NCBI RefSeq assembly: GCF_011305995.1
Contig: NZ_CP049910.1
Location: 372,001 to 436,000 of the forward strand
Length of the DNA: 64,000 nt
Source: Diaphorobacter sp. HDW4A
Lineage (GTDB): Bacteria; Pseudomonadota; Gammaproteobacteria; Burkholderiales; Burkholderiaceae_C
Direction of reading: 5' to 3'
Part shown: one piece after another, positions 35,348 to 44,091 of the stretch
How positions within the stretch are numbered: the first letter of the stretch is position 1
How the letters are laid out: each line of letters begins with the position of its first letter
Translations under genes and position numbers: made by a program
Notes under the pieces: generated by a model
The model's input: only the letters and a program-made list of their open reading frames with translations
The model's database searches: none
Told to the model about the DNA's origin: nothing

Positions 35348-36307
35348 TCAGAGGGCGGGCGCGGGAAAGCGCTTGGTCCAGTGGCGTGCGATGTCAATGC
35401 GGCGTGCCACCCACACGTTGTCGTGTTGTTGGATGTGATCGAGAAAACGCTGCAGCGCGGTGATGCGGCCCGGACGGCCGAGCAGGCGGCAGTGCATGCC
35501 GATGCTCATCATCTTGGGTGCGTTGTCGCCGTTGGCATCGCCTTCCGCGTAGAGCACGTCGAAGGTGTCCTTCAAATACTGGAAGAACGGATCGGCATAT
35601 GAGTAGCCTTGGGGCAGCGCGAATCGCATGTCGTTGCAGTCGAGCGTGTAGGGCACGATGAGCTGCTGGTGCTTGCCGCCGTCGGTTTTCTTCACCGTCA
35701 TCCAGAACGGTAGATCATCGCCGTAATAGTCGCTGTCGTAAGTGAAACTGCCGTTGTCGGCCACGAGGCGGTGGGTGTTGGGGCTGTCGCGGCCCGTGTA
35801 CCAGCCGAGGCCGTGGTCGCTGTTTTTTCCGTAGAGCTCGCCGAAGATCTCCATGCACTGCGCCATGTGCGCGCGTTCGATCTCTTCGGGCACGCCCTGG
35901 TAGTGAATCCACTTGAGGCCATGGCAGGCCACTTCATGGCCGAGTTCGTCAAAGGCCTGCGCCAGTTCGCGGTGGCGCTGCAAGGCGGTCGCCACGCCGA
36001 AGACGGTGAGCGGCAGATCACGCTTTTCGAACTCGCGCAGCAGACGCCACACGCCTGCGCGCGAGCCGTATTCGTAGATGCCTTCCATGCTCATATGACG
36101 CTCAGGGTAAGCGGCCGGATTGAACATTTCCGAGAGGAACTGCTCGCTCGCTGCGTCGCCGTGCAGCACGCAGTTTTCGCCGCCTTCTTCGTAGTTCAGC
36201 ACGAACTGCACGGCCACACGCGCCTTGTTCGGCCATTCGGGATGCGGCGTGTTGCGGCCGTAGCCGGTCAAATCGCGAGGATAGGGGGCGCTGGCGTCGT
36301 ATGTCAT
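35348..36307 (-). CDS. puuE: Allantoinase of the polysaccharide-deacetylase fold (PuuE)
   Basis: This enzyme hydrolyses allantoin to allantoate. It has 319 residues, the normal length. The opening YPRDLTGYGRNTPHPEWPNK and the central VAVQFVLNYEEGGE are highly typical. The metal/catalytic area includes GHEVACHGLKWIHYQ, and the end has GMHCRLLGRPGRI. It is unrelated in fold to the AllB allantoinases. It lies 18 nt after the gntR gene and 48 nt before the UraD-AllC fusion, so all three are cotranscribed. Confidence 0.94.
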   Translation of the reverse strand: MTYDASAPYPRDLTGYGRNTPHPEWPNKARVAVQFVLNYEEGGENCVLHGDAASEQFLSEMFNPAAYPERHMSMEGIYEYGSRAGVWRLLREFEKRDLPLTVFGVATALQRHRELAQAFDELGHEVACHGLKWIHYQGVPEEIERAHMAQCMEIFGELYGKNSDHGLGWYTGRDSPNTHRLVADNGSFTYDSDYYGDDLPFWMTVKKTDGGKHQQLIVPYTLDCNDMRFALPQGYSYADPFFQYLKDTFDVLYAEGDANGDNAPKMMSIGMHCRLLGRPGRITALQRFLDHIQQHDNVWVARRIDIARHWTKRFPAPAL

Positions 36308-36325
36308 GGCGATGGTGGAGTCGGG

Positions 36326-37006
36326 TTAGTTCGTGACCGAAGAGAGCGCCATGGACAGGTCGCTCGTGGGCATGTCGCGGTCGAAGGTGAGGCCTTCCTC
36401 CACATGCAACAAGTGTTCCTGCATCAGGCGCACGGCGGTCTCCTCGTCCTTGTTGGCGAGCGCGTGGACGATGGCCTCGTGCTCCTCGTGCGAATGTTCG
36501 GCGGCGGTGGTGCTCTGGTACATCAGCGTGATCAGCGCGCAGCGCGAGATCAGATCGCCGAGCAGCTGCGCGAGCACGCCGTTGCCCATGAGCTCGGCCA
36601 TCACCACGTGGAAGTCACCGAGCAGCTCGGTGCGCTGGCCGACGTCGTTGCGTTCCATGGCCTTTTTTTCTGCGGTGATGTGGGATTTCAGCGCCTTGAT
36701 CTGCGCGGGCTTGACCTGCCGCACGAAGGTGCGCGTCATCGCGGTCTCCAGCATCAGGCGCACGGCGAAGACCTGTTTAGCCTCTTCTACCGACGGGGTG
36801 GAGACGAACGCGCCGCGCGCGGGCTCCAGCGTCACCAGACGGTTCTGCGAAAGCTGGAACAGCGCCTGACGCACCAACGTGCGCGAGACGCCGAAGTGAT
36901 CGGCCAGCTTCTGCTCCCCGAGCTTGGTGCCGGGCAGCAGTTTGTGCTCGACGATGGCACGGGTCAGCGATTCGGCAATGGTGCTGGTGGCGGAGGAAGA
37001 TTCCAT
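36326..37006 (-). CDS. GntR-family (FCD) regulator of purine catabolism
   Basis: The protein has 226 residues. The winged helix spans about 8-75 (SLTRAIVEHKLLPGTKLGEQ, LADHFGVSRTLVRQALFQLS) and an FCD ligand domain follows. It is the first gene of the puuE unit and is divergent from the hydroxyisourate hydrolase gene. A TGTATACA palindrome lies 44 bp in front of its start. Two more such sites precede the NCS2 permease and puuD. A purine compound such as urate or allantoin as ligand is inferred from the target set. Confidence 0.88.
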   Translation of the reverse strand: MESSSATSTIAESLTRAIVEHKLLPGTKLGEQKLADHFGVSRTLVRQALFQLSQNRLVTLEPARGAFVSTPSVEEAKQVFAVRLMLETAMTRTFVRQVKPAQIKALKSHITAEKKAMERNDVGQRTELLGDFHVVMAELMGNGVLAQLLGDLISRCALITLMYQSTTAAEHSHEEHEAIVHALANKDEETAVRLMQEHLLHVEEGLTFDRDMPTSDLSMALSSVTN

Positions 37007-37048
37007 GTTGGCCTAGCTAGGGAATGTTTGCACTGCAAGTTCACAAAA

Positions 37049-37063
37049 ATTGTATACACTTTT
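37049..37063. promoter_or_regulatory. TTGTATACACTTT operator, site B (gntR/uraH)
   Basis: The region reads AATTGTATACACTTTTGG, with palindrome TGTATACA at 37051-37058, between the divergent gntR and uraH genes. It is shared with sites A and C. Confidence 0.7.
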
Positions 37064-37113
37064 GGTCGACAGAGATATAGTGGAATCCATCCAACGTTTA
37101 AGGAGTTATCCCA

Positions 37114-37467
37114 ATGGGCCTGAGTACACATGTTCTGGACACCATGAACGGCTGTCCCGCAGCGGGCATGAAGGTGGAGCTTTTCACCACCGACGGTGAG
37201 GGCGGGGCTTCGCTGGTGAAGAGCCTCACGTTGAACCATGATGGTCGGACGGATGCGCCGCTGTTCGACAACTCCACGTTGAAGGTGGGGACTTATCGGT
37301 TGACCTTCGATGTGGCTGGTTATTTTTCTTCTTTGGGCGTTGTGTTGCCTGAGCCTAGTTTCTTGAGTAAGGTGAGTTTGGACTTTGGGGTGGCGCATGT
37401 GGATCAGCATTACCACGTGCCTTTGCTTGTTAGTCCTTGGAGTTACTCTACTTATCGGGGGTCTTGA
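37114..37467 (+). CDS. uraH: 5-hydroxyisourate hydrolase (transthyretin-like)
   Basis: This enzyme hydrolyses 5-hydroxyisourate to OHCU, between PuuD and UraD. It has 117 residues. Both signatures are present: MGLSTHVLDTMNGCPAAGM with the catalytic His at 6, and the C-terminal tetrapeptide YRGS. The middle has the conserved GRTDAPLF segment with its Arg. It is divergent from gntR and carries site B upstream, so it is likely controlled together with puuE and uraD-allC. GC and codon bias fall toward its 3' end. Confidence 0.95.
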   Translation: MGLSTHVLDTMNGCPAAGMKVELFTTDGEGGASLVKSLTLNHDGRTDAPLFDNSTLKVGTYRLTFDVAGYFSSLGVVLPEPSFLSKVSLDFGVAHVDQHYHVPLLVSPWSYSTYRGS

Positions 37468-37489
37468 TTTTTTGTTTTTCTGGCTTTTG

Positions 37490-38010
37490 GGTGCTTTTTT
37501 GAGGCCGGAGGCCGGGTCTCGCCCCGGCGGGCGAGTAACTTTTTGCTTGCGCGCAAAAAGTCACCAAAAACGCGCTTTCAATACCCGCGGCAGAACTCAC
37601 TGCGCGACTGTGTCGCTCCGTTCGGGCAACCGCCGCGAGTCAGAGTTTTCATAAGAGGTGCTTTCGGCACGTCGCTTCGCTCGTGCCGTGCATCTCGCGA
37701 CTTCGCGAGATGTCGGGGCATCGGTGTTGTGCGATTTGCTGGTACCGCGAGATCACCCTCGCAAAAAAGTGCAGTGGGCATGTGTGACCCAACCCAACTC
37801 CACAAACGCCCCCGGCACGAGCGCAGCGATGTGCCGTACACACCTCTTCCTAACTGACTTCCGGCGGTTGTCCGAACGGAGCGACGCAGTCGCGCAGTGA
37901 GTTCCGCCGGAGGTATTCAAAGCGCATTTTTGGTGACTTTTTGGGCAAGACCAAAAAGTTACTGCCCCGCCGGGGGCAGTCCCGGCCTCCGCCCTCAACC
38001 CCACAGCAGA
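37490..38010. repeat. Intergenic inverted-repeat element, full-length copy 2
   Basis: About 520 bp between the convergent uraH and tonB-like genes. The two halves are long inverted repeats of each other (arms about 150 nt, roughly 37530-37660 against 37845-37975). Each half carries GTAACTTTTTG, AAAGTCACCAAAAA, GCGCTTT, GAACTCACTGCGCGACTG and CGGACAACCGCC-like words. The central part has hairpins CGGCACGTCGCTTCGCTCGTGCCG-type (37666-37689) and CATCTCGCGACTTCGCGAGATG-type (37690-37711). It is related to copies near 16.9, 32.1 and 42.3 kb. The remaining gap 38011-38072 shows nothing else. Confidence 0.8.
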
Positions 38011-38072
38011 ACCCAACAAGAAAGCAAAAAACCGACACCCCGGTTGCAGGGGGCAAGCAAGGCAACGCCCCC

Positions 38073-38744
38073 CTACAACTGCCCCTCAGTCAAGGTATCC
38101 AACTGGAACTTCCCCGACTTGTCCCACAACCAGGTATCCGTGTACACCACGCCCCCCATGCGCACAGGGGCCGGATAGGGCGCCGCCGCCCGCACCGTGC
38201 GTTCAATCTCCCGGATGACTTCCGGCGCATGTTTCGGCGCGCGCATCCAATACAACTTTTTGATTTTCCCGTTCTGGTCAAGATGGACCTGCAGCACGCC
38301 GACGGCATAGAGCAGCGGCTGCAGCTTGCCTTTGTAGATGCGGGCCGCGTTCCTGGCGTACAGGTGGCGAGCGGCGTCTTGTCTGTAGGTGCGCGGGGTA
38401 GTGGCGTGGGAGGCGTTTTCCGGTTCAGCTTTGGCTTTGGGCGGCGGTTTGGGTGTTGGGGGCTTGGGCGTTTTGCCGGCCGACGCTGTGGGTGGCTTGG
38501 GTGTGTCGACCTGTGGGGTCGGAGGGGTGATCGGTAGGCCGGGTGGTGTGGGCGCGGCCGGCGATGCGGGCTTCGTGGCGGGCGTTGGTGCTGGTGTTGA
38601 TGTCAGCGTTGCTGGTTTCCGCGTTTCCACATAGTGCACCAACGCGGCCATGCCGATGGCGGCGAGCAGCACGGCCAGCCAGGCGAAGCGTTGGTTGCTG
38701 GCTTTGCGGCTGGCGTTGGGGCGGATTGGCGCAAGAGTGGGCAT
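38073..38744 (-). CDS. TonB-like C-terminal domain protein with Pro-rich spacer
   Basis: The protein has 223 residues. One N-terminal membrane anchor (about 20-40, FAWLAVLLAAIGMAALVHYV) is followed by a proline/lysine-rich spacer (about 45-105, PKPPTPKPPPK) and a small C-terminal domain. The C-terminal part (YAVGVLQVHLDQNGKIKKLY ... APEVIREIERTVRAAAPYPA) fits the TonB_C/TonB-like pattern. No ExbB/ExbD partners are visible. It is divergent from xdhC (47 nt). A role in envelope energy coupling is possible but unproven. Confidence 0.7.
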   Translation of the reverse strand: MPTLAPIRPNASRKASNQRFAWLAVLLAAIGMAALVHYVETRKPATLTSTPAPTPATKPASPAAPTPPGLPITPPTPQVDTPKPPTASAGKTPKPPTPKPPPKAKAEPENASHATTPRTYRQDAARHLYARNAARIYKGKLQPLLYAVGVLQVHLDQNGKIKKLYWMRAPKHAPEVIREIERTVRAAAPYPAPVRMGGVVYTDTWLWDKSGKFQLDTLTEGQL

Positions 38745-38791
38745 TTCTTTGTTTAAATACGTACGGACGCGGCCAAGTTTTGCTGGCCCGC

Positions 38792-39670
38792 ATGGATTAT
38801 CCGGAAACCACGAGGGTCACTGTCTTGTCCGTCGCACTTCAACGTCTGCTGCAGCATCTGCAATCCGCTTCTGCCTGTCTCGTGAGCGTGGAATCGACTC
38901 AGGGGTCCGCGCCGCGTGAGCGGGGGGCGTGGATGGCGGTCCTTGGTGGGGAGGTGGCGGTGCTGGGCACCATTGGTGGCGGGCATCTGGAGCTGGAGGC
39001 GATTCAGCTGGCGCGTAATCTGTTGGCTGCCAGTGGGGAAGAAGAGGAAGGTTTTGTTCGTCGTTGGGCGTTGGGCCCCAGTCTGGGGCAGTGTTGCGGC
39101 GGGGTGGTGCATCTGCGCTTTGAATTGGTGAATGCGCTGCATCGCGACGGGTTGAGGGAGCGGCTGTTGCCGGGGTTGCATCCGCTGGCGCTGTTTGGCG
39201 GCGGGCATGTGGGGCATGCGCTGGTGAATGTGCTGGGTACGCTGCCGTTCGCCATCCGCTGGATCGACAGCCGCGACAGCGTGTTTCCTGCCGATGTGCT
39301 GCCGCAGGTGGAGTGCGAGCATTCCGATCCGGTCGAGGCTGCCGTGCACCATTTGCCTGCGCGCGCGCGGGTGTTGATCATGAGCTTCAGCCATGCGGAA
39401 GACCTGAACATCGTCGCAGCGTGCCTCAAGCGGCAGCGCGAGCGCGGCGATCTGCCATTTGTGGGGCTGATCGGCAGCGCCACCAAGCGCGCGGTGTTCA
39501 CGAGTCGGCTGCGCCAGCGCGGGTTTGAAGAGAACGAGATTGCGCACATCACCTGTCCCATCGGCGTGCCGGGCATCACGGGCAAGGAGCCCGAGGTGAT
39601 TGCGGTCGCAGTTGCGGCACAGTTGTTGCAATCCGTCTACTTGGATTCGTCAAAAAGTTCGGTGATCTAG
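38792..39670 (+). CDS. xdhC: Xanthine dehydrogenase accessory protein XdhC
   Basis: XdhC binds the molybdenum cofactor, promotes its sulfuration and hands it to xanthine dehydrogenase. The protein has 292 residues. The N-terminal XdhC/CoxI domain has SVESTQGSAPRERGAWMAVL and GTIGGGHLELEAI. The Rossmann domain is about 130-270 (LALFGGGHVGHALV, FVGLIGSATKRAVF). ATG 38792 matches family starts. The xdhA and xdhB genes, usually next to it, are not here. It lies between the tonB-like gene and puuD within the purine cluster. Confidence 0.93.
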   Translation: MDYPETTRVTVLSVALQRLLQHLQSASACLVSVESTQGSAPRERGAWMAVLGGEVAVLGTIGGGHLELEAIQLARNLLAASGEEEEGFVRRWALGPSLGQCCGGVVHLRFELVNALHRDGLRERLLPGLHPLALFGGGHVGHALVNVLGTLPFAIRWIDSRDSVFPADVLPQVECEHSDPVEAAVHHLPARARVLIMSFSHAEDLNIVAACLKRQRERGDLPFVGLIGSATKRAVFTSRLRQRGFEENEIAHITCPIGVPGITGKEPEVIAVAVAAQLLQSVYLDSSKSSVI

Positions 39671-39705
39671 GGTAATTCCTAGCTTGGCTGAATGGCGGGT
39701 TCTTC

Positions 39706-39724
39706 TTGTTTTGTATACACTTTG
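39706..39724 (+). promoter_or_regulatory. TTGTATACACTTT operator, site C (puuD)
   Basis: The region reads CTTGTTTTGTATACACTTTG, with core TGTATACA at 39712-39719. It lies about 128 bp before the puuD start and matches site A over 19 bases. Confidence 0.68.
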
Positions 39725-39846
39725 TGTCTGCAAAAGTCGGTCGCAGCGGTGCCCAGGGATCTGGATGAGTCCGGAAAAACCAAGGTGCGTGGCCAGAATT
39801 TTCTGCTCAGAGCGCCCGCAGTGGTGAGCAGGTAAGGTTGAGAGCC

Positions 39847-41109
39847 ATGGAAAGCTACATTCTCGACTGGGCCAATCTGCTGTTGCGCTGGCTCCACGTC
39901 ATCACCGCCATTGCCTGGGTTGGTTCTTCGTTCTATTTCGTCTTTCTCGACAGCAGCCTCACGCCGCCGGTCGACGAGAGTCTGAAGCGCGACGGCGTCT
40001 CGGGCGAGCTTTGGGCCGTGCACGGCGGGGGCTTTTATCACCCGGTCAAGTTCAACGTCTCGCCGCCCAAGCTACCAGATCATCTGCACTGGTTCTACTG
40101 GGAGAGCTACACCACCTGGCTGTCGGGCTTCGCGCTGCTGACGGTCTCGTATCTCTGGAACGCCAACATCTATCTGGTCAATCCGGCCAGTCCCAACCCG
40201 ATGTCCAGCAGCATGGCCATCATGGCGGCGCTCGCGTTCCTCGTGGTGTTCTGGCTGCTGTACGACGGCATTTGCCGCGTGTTCGGTCAGCGCAAGAACG
40301 GTGACAGCATCGTCGGCGCGATGGTGCTGGTGCTGGTCTGCATTGCGGCCTTTCTCGCCTGCCACATCTTCCCTGGACAGGCGGCATTCCTGCTCATGGG
40401 CGCGATGCTCGCGACCTCGATGAGCGCCAACGTGTTCTTCTGGATCATCCCCGGCCAGCGCACGGTGGTTGCCGATCTCAAGGCCGGTCGCCCCGTCGAT
40501 CCGATCCACGGCAAGCGCGGCAAGCAGCGCTCGGTGCACAACACCTATTTCACGCTGCCGGTGCTGTTCGCCATGCTATCCAACCACTACGGCTGGCTCT
40601 ACAACCACGACCTCAACTGGTTGGTGTTGATCCTCATGATGTTCGCTGGCGCCGCGATCCGCCAGTTTTTCGTGCTGCGCCACGGCTTCAAGCTGGGCCG
40701 CAACAGCCACCCATGGCCCTATGCCGTGGTCGGCGTGCTGGTCATCATCGGCGTGGCTGCCTGGCTCAAGCCTGCACCCAAGGCAGCGGTGACCGCCCCT
40801 GCGGCAACCAGCGCTCCTGCAGCGGCGGGTGCCGCTCCGGTGGCTGCTGCAGCAACCGGTGTGCCCACCTACAACGAAGTGCATGGCGTGATGGAAAAGG
40901 CCTGCGTGGTCTGCCACAGCGCCAAGACCATCGCGCAGAAGAACATCTCGTTCGACTCGCCCGAAGAGGTCAAGAGCCACGCACAGCAGATCTACACTCA
41001 GGTCGTGCAGCTCAAGAAGATGCCCTTCGGCAATCCGGCCGGCCTGACCGATGACGAGCGCGACATGTTCAAGCGCTGGTATGAGGGTGGTGCACCGACG
41101 AATCCGTAA
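39847..41109 (+). CDS. puuD: Membrane-bound, cytochrome c-linked urate hydroxylase (PuuD)
   Basis: PuuD oxidises urate to 5-hydroxyisourate and passes electrons to a haem rather than to O2 directly. The protein has 420 residues. The N-terminal part has about 8 membrane helices (WANLLLRWLHVITAIAWVGS ... VVGVLVIIGVAAWLK). It is followed by an Ala/Pro linker (about 325-345) and a small cytochrome c domain with CVVCH (about 360) and a distal KKMPFGN methionine. ATG 39847 fits best. It has site C upstream and a strong terminator downstream, so it is a single-gene unit within the purine regulon. Confidence 0.93.
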   Translation: MESYILDWANLLLRWLHVITAIAWVGSSFYFVFLDSSLTPPVDESLKRDGVSGELWAVHGGGFYHPVKFNVSPPKLPDHLHWFYWESYTTWLSGFALLTVSYLWNANIYLVNPASPNPMSSSMAIMAALAFLVVFWLLYDGICRVFGQRKNGDSIVGAMVLVLVCIAAFLACHIFPGQAAFLLMGAMLATSMSANVFFWIIPGQRTVVADLKAGRPVDPIHGKRGKQRSVHNTYFTLPVLFAMLSNHYGWLYNHDLNWLVLILMMFAGAAIRQFFVLRHGFKLGRNSHPWPYAVVGVLVIIGVAAWLKPAPKAAVTAPAATSAPAAAGAAPVAAAATGVPTYNEVHGVMEKACVVCHSAKTIAQKNISFDSPEEVKSHAQQIYTQVVQLKKMPFGNPAGLTDDERDMFKRWYEGGAPTNP

Positions 41110-41149
41110 GTTTTTTGCGGCGCGCGTACAATCTGCGCTTTCAATGCAC

Positions 41150-41181
41150 GAAAAGCTGCTGTCCCGGCAGCTTTTCTTTTT
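41150..41181 (+). terminator. Terminator of puuD
   Basis: A perfect stem, GAAAAGCTGC / GCAGCTTTTC, has a TGTCCCG loop and then T5. It lies 40 nt after the puuD stop. Confidence 0.92.
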
Positions 41182-41214
41182 GTGCGATTCATCGGGACCA
41201 TGTAGAGGAACACC

Positions 41215-42318
41215 ATGTACAAAAACCTCGCTGCCGGGCTCGCGGCCGCCTGTTTTTTCCTTTCCCCCACTTTTTCAGCGCAAGCCGCGGCGCCGTCGCC
41301 TTCATCGGCACCGGTGAAAGCCGCGTTCGTCTATGTCTCGCCGATTGCTGACGCGGGCTGGACGCACCAGCACGAGGCCGGCCGCAAGGAAATGGCTGCA
41401 GCCCTCGGTGACAAGGTGCAGTCCACCTTCGTCGAAAACGTCGCCGAAGGCGCTGATTCCGAGCGCGTGATCCGCGACCTCGCCAAATCGGGCAACCAGA
41501 TCATCTTCACCCCGAGCTTTGGCTACATGGAGCCGACCCTGCGCGTCGCCAAGGACTACCCGAACGTGAAGTTCGAGTCCATCACCGGCTACAAGCGTGC
41601 CGACAACGTCGCCACCGCCAACGCACGCTACTACGAAGGCCGCTACCTCTCGGGCGTACTGGCCGCGCGCATGAGCAAGACAGGCGCAGCAGGCTTCGTC
41701 GCGGGCTTCCCGATTCCCGAGGTGATGCAGGGCATCAACGCCTTCACGCTGGGCATGCGCTCGGTGAACCCCAAGGCCGTGGTCAAGGTGATCTGGCTCG
41801 ACGTCTGGTTCGACCCACCCAAGGAACGCGAAGCCGCGATGGCGTTGTTCAACGAAGGCGTCGACGTCGTCGCATTCCAGACCGCATCCACCGCCATCAT
41901 GGGCGCGGCCCAGGAGCGTGGCAAATACGCCATCGGCTTCCACTCCAACATGAACCACGTCGGCCCCGACGCCCAGCTCGTCTCCATCACCCACCAATGG
42001 GGCCAGTACTACGCCGACCGCGTCAAAGCCGTGGGCGCAGGCACCTGGAAAAGCCAGGACCGCTGGGGCGGAGTGCGCGAAGGCATGATCCGCATGGATG
42101 GCTACAACGCGAAGATCCCGGCAGCAGTTCGCGAAGAGGTGAAGGCTCGTGAAAAGGACATTGCCACAGGCAAGCTCCAACCTTTCCGCGCAGGAAAACA
42201 GGCGATCCGAGACAACACCGGAGCCGAACAAATCCCCGCAGGCAAGGCCTTGACGGACGAACAGATCCTGCAGATGGACTGGCTCGCGGAAGGCGTGCAG
42301 GCACCCAAGCGCAACTAG
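41215..42318 (+). CDS. BMP-family ABC transporter substrate-binding protein
   Basis: The protein has 367 residues, with signal peptide MYKNLAAGLAAACFFLSPTF ending at SAQA. The BMP (Bmp/PnrA) fold begins KAAFVYVSPIADAGWTHQHE and contains the IRDLAKSGNQIIFTPSFGYM and YYEGRYLSGVLAARMS words. Family members bind purine nucleosides or related purines. Its place between puuD and guanine deaminase supports purine or nucleoside uptake. ATPase and permease genes are not adjacent, so it would work with components elsewhere. Confidence 0.88.
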   Translation: MYKNLAAGLAAACFFLSPTFSAQAAAPSPSSAPVKAAFVYVSPIADAGWTHQHEAGRKEMAAALGDKVQSTFVENVAEGADSERVIRDLAKSGNQIIFTPSFGYMEPTLRVAKDYPNVKFESITGYKRADNVATANARYYEGRYLSGVLAARMSKTGAAGFVAGFPIPEVMQGINAFTLGMRSVNPKAVVKVIWLDVWFDPPKEREAAMALFNEGVDVVAFQTASTAIMGAAQERGKYAIGFHSNMNHVGPDAQLVSITHQWGQYYADRVKAVGAGTWKSQDRWGGVREGMIRMDGYNAKIPAAVREEVKAREKDIATGKLQPFRAGKQAIRDNTGAEQIPAGKALTDEQILQMDWLAEGVQAPKRN

Positions 42319-42327
42319 AGAGAGTGG

Positions 42328-42553
42328 GAGCATCTCGCGAAAGCGAGATGCAACGGGCACGAGCGAAGCGATGTGCCGAACACACCTCTTCAGGTCATTT
42401 CTGCGGCAAGCTGTTTGAACGGAGCGACGAAGTCGCGAAGAGAGTTTTGCCGCATGACTTCAAAGCGCGTTTTGGGTTACCTTTTGCGCGCAAGCAAAAG
42501 GTGACTCCGCCGCCGGGCGGAACTCCCGGCCTCCGTCCTCAAACAAACAGCAG
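42328..42553. repeat. Truncated inverted-repeat element, right half (copy 4)
   Basis: This copy keeps only the right half of the family: the hairpin CATCTCGCGAAAGCGAGATG, then GGCACGAGCGAAGCGATGTG, an ACACACCTCTTC word, the TTTTGCGCGCAAGCAAAAGG segment and the terminal GGCCTCCG ... CAGCAG. The left arm is absent. It fills most of the 325-nt gap between the BMP gene and guanine deaminase; the rest (42554-42643) shows only the guaD upstream sequence. Confidence 0.72.
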
Positions 42554-42643
42554 CGGCCCAAAAAAAGAAAATAAGAATTCCTTATGACCTCTATGCGCGC
42601 AAAAACATGCCGCGCACACGCCCCATTGGATAAGCTCCACCCC

Positions 42644-43924
42644 ATGCCCCTCTACCGCTCATCCCTCCTGCACTTCACCCCCACCGGCCAAGCCCTCTAC
42701 GAAGAAGACGGCTTGCTCGCCACCGTCCCCGACACCAACGGCGTACAACGCGTGGAAGCCGCAGGCAGCTGGAGCGAACTGAGCCCCCGGTACGCGGGAA
42801 AGGGAAATGAGATCACCAACCTCCCGGGCCGCATCATCGCCCCGGGCTTTGTGGACCTCCACATCCACTACCCCCAGACCGACGTCATCGGCTCCCCCGC
42901 CGATGGCCTGCTCCCCTGGCTCGAGAACTACACCTTCCCGCACGAATCTCGCTTTTCTGACCCCGCCTACGCGAAGGAGGTCGCGAGCTTCTTCGTGGAC
43001 GAGCTGCTGCGCAACGGCGTGACCACGGCGGTCACCTTCTGCACTTCGCATCCCGGCTCAGTCGACGCGCTGATGACCGAGGCGCAGGCACGGCGCATGC
43101 GCATCATCGCGGGCAAGGTGCTGCAGGATCGCCATTCGCCCAATGGCGTGCGTGACCAGACCGAGCAGTCGCTGATTGACACAGAGGCGCTGATCAAACG
43201 CTGGCACGGCGTGGACCGGCTCGGCTACGCCATCACGCCGCGCTTTGCACCCACGAGCACCGATGCGCAACTGCGAGGCGCTGGCGAGCTGGCCTCCAAG
43301 TATCGCGATGTGTGGATCCAGTCGCATGTGGCCGAGAACCACGATGAGATCCGCTGGGCGCGCGAGCTGTTCCCCGCCTCGCGCAGTTATCTGTCGATTT
43401 ATGACGATTTCGGGCTGATGCGCGAGCGCTCGATCTACGCGCACTGTATCCATTTCGACGCCGAGGATCGCGCACTGATGCGGGATCGCGGCGTGGCGGC
43501 CGCGGTCTGCCCGACCAGCAATCTCTTTTTGTCGAGTGGCTATTTCGATTTCCAGCGGGCCGACGCAGCGGGCTTTCAATATGGGTTGGCGAGCGACGTG
43601 GGCGGCGGCACAAGCTTCAGCCCGTTACACACCATGCTCGCGGCCTACTACGTGGGGCGCGAGGGCAACGCCAAGCAAGGCCAGTCGCTCAACCCACAGG
43701 CGCTGTGGTGGCAGCACACGGCGGGCGCGGCTAGAGCGGCGGGGCTCGAAGGCGTGGTCGGCAATCTGCAGCCGGGCTGCGAGGCCGATTTCGTGGTGCT
43801 CAACCCGCAGGCAACGCCGCTCGTCGCACGCCGCACCTCGCAGGCGCGCAGTCTGGACGAGCTGCTGTTTGCGATGATCGTGCTCGGCGATGACCGTTTG
43901 ATCGAGCGCACCGTGATCGCCTGA
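42644..43924 (+). CDS. guaD: Guanine deaminase
   Basis: This enzyme converts guanine to xanthine and ammonia. The protein has 426 residues; the family is about 430-440. Zinc ligands sit in PGFVDLHIHYPQTD (His-x-His), then IQSHVAENHDEI, YAHCIHFDAED and the Asp motif LASDVGGGTSFSPL. All are hallmarks of GuaD. ATG 42644 (MPLYRSSLLHF) is preferred over 42584, whose extra 20 residues look unlike the family. It provides the entry to the purine route that continues with xanthine oxidation and PuuD. Confidence 0.93.
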   Translation: MPLYRSSLLHFTPTGQALYEEDGLLATVPDTNGVQRVEAAGSWSELSPRYAGKGNEITNLPGRIIAPGFVDLHIHYPQTDVIGSPADGLLPWLENYTFPHESRFSDPAYAKEVASFFVDELLRNGVTTAVTFCTSHPGSVDALMTEAQARRMRIIAGKVLQDRHSPNGVRDQTEQSLIDTEALIKRWHGVDRLGYAITPRFAPTSTDAQLRGAGELASKYRDVWIQSHVAENHDEIRWARELFPASRSYLSIYDDFGLMRERSIYAHCIHFDAEDRALMRDRGVAAAVCPTSNLFLSSGYFDFQRADAAGFQYGLASDVGGGTSFSPLHTMLAAYYVGREGNAKQGQSLNPQALWWQHTAGAARAAGLEGVVGNLQPGCEADFVVLNPQATPLVARRTSQARSLDELLFAMIVLGDDRLIERTVIA

Positions 43925-43930
43925 AGCACT

Positions 43931-43966
43931 GACCGCCAACCCGGCAAATTCGGGTTCATCGCGGTC
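43931..43966 (+). terminator. Stem-loop after guaD, weak terminator
   Basis: GACCGC / GCGGTC encloses AACCCG / CGGGTT, a two-tier hairpin 7 nt after the guaD stop. It is not followed by a clean T run (GTTCCTGGTTTTG), so terminator activity is uncertain. Confidence 0.45.
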
Positions 43967-44091
43967 GTTCCTGGTTTTGCGGTGAAAATATCCAGTTCGG
44001 CGTAGCCCTCGGTTACGCAATACGCTATATTTTTAGTAGTGCGCCGGGTTGTCCGGCTGCGCTGCATACTGTTGTGACTGGAGAAATTGGG

